Assembly: GCA_035048485.1 (NCBI GenBank)
Contig: CM068581.1
Location: 5,236,430 to 5,300,429, forward strand
DNA length: 64,000 bases
Direction: 5' to 3'
Origin: Pteria penguin
Taxonomy: Eukaryota; Mollusca; Bivalvia; Pterioida; Pteriidae
The notes under the pieces were generated by a model. That model saw nothing but the letters and a program-made list of their open reading frames with translations, ran no database searches and was not told where the DNA came from. The number at the start of each line of letters is the position of its first letter. The stretch's first letter is position 1. Made by a program: the position numbers and the translations under genes. Shown here in pieces: positions 13,700 to 64,000 of the stretch.

Positions 13700-15510
13700 T
13701 AATTTTAAAAGTGACTATTATGCTCAACAAATCCCATATATGTTTGACCTTTATACATTCAAAAATACGATGCCTAGCATTCTCAACAACACAATTACAC
13801 GATTGACATGCTTTAGATATATTTTTCCATTTACGTAGATAATAATTATTACATTCAAAATCATTTAATAGTTTATAATTTAATTCTACAACAGTTATAT
13901 TTGAAATATTAACAACTTTATTTTATATATTATCTCCCTTATATCTAAACTAAAATCTGAAAATTCTTTTAATAAAATATTTTGATAAGGTGGCTTTTAA
14001 ATTTTTTCAATAACAAATTTTCGTAGAAAAATTGGCACTTTATGTCACAAATTTCAGAACATGCAGTATGTAAAACGACGCCACAAGCTTTTCTAATATA
14101 AATATTATCAGCATGTAAAAAATCAAAAAAAATTCTTTATTGGTTTCAATGCTTTTCATAAAAGCATATCCTCACATACAACAAAATCTTCTAATGTCTT
14201 TAAAGAACCATCATTTCTGTATAAATCTTTCACTTACAATATGCCACTTTTCAGCCTATGAGAAAAATATAAAGTCATCCCTTGTACGTTTATATACAAG
14301 TTATTCCATATAGGTTGCTGCGTAATATTACTTACATTTTCTTTATGAATATCTATTTGTCTTTTACTATTGATATAATATGTGAAAACCGCTTTAAAAT
14401 AAAGGTAATTCTTTTACAATATCAAAATTACACAAATTCACTTCTGATGTTTTTACGATGTAATCATCATCAACATTGTATTTTTTTTTCAAAATTCCAT
14501 TGATAAGTATATAACAATCACATTTGTCTTTTAATAATCTTGGTACCCAAGTTACTTCGAAAGCTTTCAGCTTAGTCTCTACATCTACTAAGTTATTTCC
14601 TCCTTTACTCACCTCACCAATTAAAGTATATCTTTTAATTCTTCCTTTGAGTTCCACAAGAAATTAAAGATTAATGTGTTAATATTCTTTAAAAAAAATA
14701 ATCCATCTGGAACTGGCATACAAAGGTTACATATATAAGTTTAAATATGGCTAAAGTGTTTAAAATACAGCGTTTACAAAAAATTGTAAGTTTTTGTTTT
14801 TTCCATGATTTGAATATTTTTTTAGTTGGTCATAAATATCCATCCAGTTCTTATTATAACGATGCTGTTTATCATGTCCTCTATATATACCGAGGCATTT
14901 TATGGCGTATTATTCATTTTTTTCACCTAAAAGATGTTCAAATCTGCCTTTCATATTACTTAGAAGGATGTACACGGTTTTCCTAAAATTAATTTTAGAA
15001 CCTGCATGTTTACAAAAATCCATAACTATTTTAATAGTATTTTGAAATGACTCAACATTATTCATGACTACAGTCAGGTCGTCTACAAGATGAATATTCT
15101 TTAATTCATTTTCTGAATATTGACAAGTGATACCAGTAATATTTACATTATATTTTAATCTTAAAGCCAGCCAAACTTTCTGCAATAAATATGTATAAAG
15201 TCGCCGACATTGGACATCCCTGTCTAATTCCTCTTGCCATACAAGATATACAAATCCAACCGTTATTTTTCAGCCTAAATACAGGTTTTTTATATAAAAT
15301 TTTCATCCACTTAAAAATATCTCCGAAATTAAAAAATGATAACGTTTTGAATAAGAAATCCCATTCAACCGAATCAAATGCCTTTTCAAATTCTAAAAAT
15401 AAAAGTATGCCGTCATTTCTTTTTTCATTTCCTTCATTATATATTCATAGATATCTCATATAAGGCGTGTACATGTATTTTCACCAGTATAGCGACCTCT
15501 TATATACACA
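13700..15510 (-). mobile_element. L1/Tx1-like LINE, 3' half (RT palm to C-terminus), minus strand
   Basis: On the minus strand, YIRGRYTGEN near 15,500 is followed by FEKAFDSVEW and GIRQGCPMSA near 15,400-15,210, and the catalytic motif HLVDDLT at about 15,090-15,071. The C-terminal region includes LKAFEVTWVPRLL at 14,657-14,394 and a CCHC-like cluster CQSCNCVVENARHRIFEC near 13,830-13,760. Stops and frameshifts are frequent. The 5' half is at 17,435-19,010, separated by a nested element. Confidence 0.75.
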
Positions 15511-15633
15511 GTTTGTTCTTCTCCAATGTAGTTGTTTAATATTAAAAGCATATGGGTTTGCTGATAGTGCTGTAAATCTAGTAAAGTGCTACCTCAGTAA
15601 TAGAACGCAGTTTGTAAAGGTTAATGATGTGTG

Positions 15634-15791
15634 CATGCGCGGATACAGAGGGAATCCGAAAATTTTACCAAAAAAAGGTAATATTTGGACATTTTTGGGG
15701 TTGGCCCCCCCCCCCCCCCCCCTTCGTCTAAGAGAAAAATTTACCTTTTTTGGTTGGACCCCCTCTGAAAAAAATTCTGGATCCGCGCATG
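15634..15791. mobile_element. 158-bp MITE inside the nested LINE
   Basis: Ends CATGCGCGGATACAG and CTGGATCCGCGCATG are inverted repeats with one mismatch. The interior has a run of C and no coding capacity. It interrupts the LINE RT frame between VKVNDVC and the GS-ILG block. Its end sequence resembles the MITE at 56,284. Confidence 0.72.
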
Positions 15792-16942
15792 GTATGTAAC
15801 TGAAATTTTTACAAAGGTGTGACCCATGGGTCAATATTAGGCAGGTAATTTGTAACATCTTTTTAAATGATATATTTTTCTTTGTTTCAATCTGTGACTA
15901 AGCTGATGACAATGCACTATCTTATGCAAGCTCTAACTTTATGAAGGTCAAAGAGGTTTTAGAAACCAATAGCTCGTTTTAAGTTAAATGGTTCTCAGAT
16001 AATCAAATGCAGGCAAACCCGGACAGGCGTTATGTATGGAAAGAAAGCAGGCAGTGCAGAATTAACTTTTGATATTGAAGGCATAGAAATTCATCCTGAA
16101 GACTGTGTCAAATTATTAGGTGTAACTATAGATTCTCAACTCAAATGTAAAGAGCATATTTCAAATATTTGTAGGAAAGTATTTCAACAGCTGGATATTT
16201 TAAAAAGGATAGGTAGATTTTTTAATAAATTTGGCAAATTGACTGTTTATCATACTTTAATTATGTCAAGTTCTAATTACTGCCCACTGATATGGCATTT
16301 TTGTTGCGAGGATGAAACTAGAAAAATGGAGAAAATTCCAGAATGTACATTGCGATTTATTTATGGTGATCATGCCAGTTCTTATGAAACACTTTTATTA
16401 CAATCAAAGATGCCTAGTTTGAAATTAAGAAGAATGAGACGTTTAGATTTAGAAAGTTTTAATAGTATCCACAAAGCAACACTTACATGACCTTATAAGA
16501 AGAGAGAACAGAAGAAATCTGACAAAGCTGTATGACATTAATCACCAAGGACCTACACACAAAAAATGACAACAGCATAATATACACGGAATTAAAAATA
16601 ACTTTTAGTCTTTTAGATATAGAAATTTGGCTGAGATACCATAGGTGAAAACAACTTCTTACTGCATAATGTCTTTTCGTTATGGCGCAGCAAAATTGTG
16701 GAACTTCCTTCCTGAAAATTTTAGACAAATATCTTCTTATAATCAATTAAAATCTCAAATCTCCAGCTGGGAATGGGAGTGCTGCAATGGCAGTGCCTGT
16801 GTGTAATGTTTTATTTCATGTTATATAATTATTAGCATTGCTTGCATATTTTTAGTTAGAAGCTTAGTGCTTATTGGACCTTTTAGTGCTATTTCGTTTG
16901 TTGCTTGTGTATTCTGCTTTTATGTCTGTATGAAATTATACA

Positions 16943-16946
<4 letters not shown>

Positions 16947-17030
<84 letters not shown>
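16947..17030. repeat. (AT)n microsatellite
   Basis: About 84 bp of AT dinucleotide in the 3' part of the nested LINE. Confidence 0.95.
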
Positions 17031-17033
<3 letters not shown>

Positions 17034-17434
17034 TGCTTGTGATAGCTCTGTTAAACATCTGTGTAATTGTTTTATTATTCCCATTACCAGCTTATTCTAT
17101 ATGCAGTTTTGCAGTTTAGTGCTTTTTGGACCTTTTAGTGCTTCTTTAGTTTGCTGTCTATATATTATGTTTTTATGTTTGAATGAAATTACACGGTATA
17201 GTTTAGTGCTTGTAATATCGCTTATAAACATTCTTACGTACTAGTGGTGTTTTAGTTGCATGTTGTTTAAGTTTATAAGTGTATGTGTGATTGTCTTAAT
17301 TATGTATGTTGCATGTCTTATCATAATACTTATAATGTTTAGTCGGCAAATAGCTCATGAGAGCTAATGTTTATTGTTATATATAAGCACACCGAATCTA
17401 AATAAAGATTACTTGATATCTGATTTTATTGTTT

Positions 17435-19010
17435 TCTGAAGTCTTCGCGCAAAGACAAAAGCGATTATCTTATAGTCGGTATTAGTTAGACTAATAGATC
17501 TGTAATTTTTAAAAAGACTTTTTCGCCTTTCTTGTGTATTTTATAGGCAATAATTAATAGTCTCTGTGAATAGCTCATTTCATCATTAATAAAAGTGCTT
17601 TTCAAACTATCTTAAAATAAGAATTTTATTTTATCTCAAAAGCACTTATAGAACTCATTAGAGAGGCCATCTAATCCGGGGAATTTGGTTTCATATTTAT
17701 AACAGCATCAGTACATTTATCGAGAGAAGGAAAAGCGATACAAAAATTTTCATTTTTCTGTAAAATTTTAGGAACATTGGAATTTAGCAAGTAGTTATCT
17801 ATATCTATTTCATTATTCATATTTGTTGAATAAAATTTTTCATAAAACTTAAACATTTCTCTTAAAATTTTATCTTGATTTTTTAGTTATGCCACCGTTT
17901 TCATATTTTAATTCTTTTATAACTTTATGAGATTGGTGTGCATTTTTCAGGCCATGAGAATACTTTGTATTTTTTCCGCCCTCACTTGTACATTTTGATT
18001 AACATCTTAAGTGTGCGCCTCTTGCTTTTTCGTCATAAATTCTATTTCTTTTTTTTTTCTTTTTGATTCATATCAATTTATCTGAAGGACCATCATCTAT
18101 CACTTGCATTTTTTTCTGAATCAATTTTACTCTTTGTTTCATATTACGCTGCTTAAGTTTAGCAAAGCCAATGGAGAACTCTTTAAGTTGAAATATCTCC
18201 CAAGAGTATCTAGAATCCTAGTGGTTCTCTAGATTTTCTACAATAGAGCATATACCTTATTTATATTCATCACACTTTAAAAAAGATGTGTTAAATTTCC
18301 CAAAATCCCTTCCTCTTTGAAGACTGCTCATCTTTAAAGAAAATTTTATAACTCTGCGATCAGTCATTCTCGTTCCATGTGATTGCGAACCAGGGACTCT
18401 TCTGATTAATATTGTATGACCAGGTAAACACAACGATTCAGTTAGAAAATAAAATCTATCTGTGGTTTCGGCCAATCTCTAGCATCGCACTAAGCATGGC
18501 CGTTTATGTTTGAATGTTTACTTTTCCACATCTTAGTTAGTTTAAAATCACGTATAATATGAGTTAACTTAGATAGACATTTATCTTTCATTCTTTCAAA
18601 GCTACAGTTGAAATCGCCTATTAAAAGAATATTCTCAATGTTCATAGAAGGTTTGTGTATAAAAATTCTAAGCTTGCTGAAAAATTCAAATCTATTTTAA
18701 GTTCGGAGCATATCCATTAACTAAGGAAAAAGTAGCATTCTCATATTTAGCATTTACTAAAAGTATTAAGTATCTTGATAGGTAAATCTTTTCTAATTAG
18801 TATGGTAACACCTCTACTGTGTGTAGAATCAGAGAAATAATGTGCAGAATTATCGAACCATCTAGCGTTATATTTACATTCATTATTAACTGTAAAATGT
18901 GTTTCCTGTAAAAAGACAATATCTACTTTTATATCATGAAACCGATCATAATCTTTGGTTCTTTTTTCGTACGAGTTTAGCCTCGTACATTAATTGATAC
19001 ACATTCTAGT
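17435..19010 (-). mobile_element. L1/Tx1-like LINE, 5' half (endonuclease, linker, RT start), minus strand
   Basis: On the minus strand the stretch from about 18,960 to 18,500 resembles an APE endonuclease (ETHFTVNN, TILIRK). The linker at 17,856-17,671 includes FYEKFYSTNM, FPSLDKCTDAVINMKPN and SPD, the usual segment just before the L1-type RT. NYRSISLTNTDYKIIAFVFA then appears near 17,500-17,445. Broken by stops. It is continuous with 13,700-15,510 once the nested insertion is taken out. Confidence 0.72.
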
Positions 19011-19232
19011 TTTTTTTTCTCCATATTTCAGAACTATGTACATAAATAGTCTATGTAAAAAAGAACCTCCATATCATCTTGATTAGCATGGCAGGCATAT
19101 GCGCGCGCATGCTGATAGATAGAGACATATATGTATAAATACATACACAAACACAAAGCATACATATAAATATCTTCATGGGCACATTGTCCGATATAAT
19201 GCATTAATATGCGTTGGATTTTAATGAAATAT

Positions 19233-19238
19233 TTTATT
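19233..19238 (-). terminator. Candidate polyadenylation signal of gene B
   Basis: AATAAA on the minus strand about 82 bp downstream of the gene B stop codon. No other clear signal lies closer. Confidence 0.5.
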
Positions 19239-19319
19239 ATTTTTAATGTTAATATTAACTATACTGTAACATCCAATAGAATTTCTAAATTCAACACTTG
19301 ATGTTCTCTGAATATACAA

Positions 19320-63715
<44,396 letters not shown>

Positions 63716-63839
63716 CTCCACAAACCTCTCCCTCAGGAATCACCATTCCATTAGAGAATAACACTTGTTTGTCTAAAATTCAAAACTGTTAATACTGTAG
63801 TTGTTGCACCTGTTGTTTCTTTTTTTTATTTTATCATTA

Positions 63840-63846
63840 TTCTGTT

Positions 63847-63878
<32 letters not shown>

Positions 63879-63892
63879 TTATTTATTTTTAA
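63840..63892. repeat. (TTTA)n microsatellite
   Basis: About 11 TTTA units upstream of exon 1 of gene B. Confidence 0.93.
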
Positions 63893-64000
63893 GAGGGGAA
63901 GGGGATATGTTTTTGTTATTTTTTTTAATCTAATGTGTCGAGTTGCTATTTCTAACTCTGTTAGGACACCTGATGTTGCCCTTTGAGTGAGGCTAGTGAT

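Larger units (their letters stand above)
15511..17434 (+). mobile_element. Second LINE nested in the first (plus strand, degenerate RT)
   Basis: Plus-strand RT motifs in order: KAYGFADSAVNLVKCYLSNR (about 15,545-15,604), a GVTHGSILG block (about 15,815-15,840), ADDNALSYAS (about 15,905), then LLGVTIDSQL and LIMSSSNYCPLIW in 16,032-16,490. The 3' end carries AATAAAG at 17,401. Removing this block rejoins the minus-strand LINE between NYRSISLTNTDYK (about 17,500) and YIRGRYTGEN (about 15,500). An (AT)n array sits at 16,947-17,030. Confidence 0.75.

Overview
This is an AT-rich eukaryotic window that most resembles a bivalve mollusc. The evidence is short phase-conserved exons in huge introns, tRNA-derived SINEs with simple-repeat tails, the dispersed repeat core 'GCTTACTCCT' that I associate with bivalves, several retroelement lineages, and very long tandem arrays. 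The species cannot be fixed from sequence alone.

The main content is one gene hidden in small exons on the minus strand from about 63,715 down to 19,320 (called gene B here). I assembled 18 exons of 66 to 164 bp. Every donor and acceptor fits GT/AG, every junction phase matches, and the exons sum to 1,905 bp, which is 634 codons plus a stop. The product is a type I membrane protein: signal peptide, LRRNT cap, five LRRs each on its own 72-bp exon, LRRCT cap, one EGF-like domain, a transmembrane helix and one cytoplasmic protein tyrosine phosphatase (PTP) domain. The PTP keeps the Cys and Arg of the CX5R loop, but the WPD loop reads W-T-S, the KNRY Tyr is Asp and the Q-loop Gln is missing. It therefore looks like a pseudophosphatase or a strongly altered phosphatase. 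An optional Cys-rich exon between EGF and TM would give a 675-residue form.

At the left edge (3,664 to 75, minus strand) are a signal-peptide/LRRNT exon and four 72-bp LRR exons with the same phases. This is the start of a second LRR gene (gene A), probably a tandem paralogue, which runs off the window.

From 3.7 to 19.3 kb lie degraded retrotransposons: a minus-strand LINE, a Penelope-like tail, a SINE with a perfect 13-bp target duplication, a 747-bp foldback element inserted in a tandem repeat, and a LINE inside an L1/Tx1-like LINE with a MITE inside it. Gene B's introns hold about a dozen tandem arrays. The largest are a 24-bp array (about 5.4 kb) and a 27-bp array (about 9.4 kb), along with 16-, 23-, 28-, 29-, 30-, 43-, 61- and 62-bp arrays. 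They also hold a dead Tc1-like transposon, a Penelope-like element and TIR elements. Both giant arrays have units divisible by three, so they create long stop-free frames on both strands; I treat these as artefacts. Many arrays lie within about 10 to 160 bp of an exon, and the 27-bp unit carries a splice-donor-like GTAAGTAT in the sense orientation of the gene.
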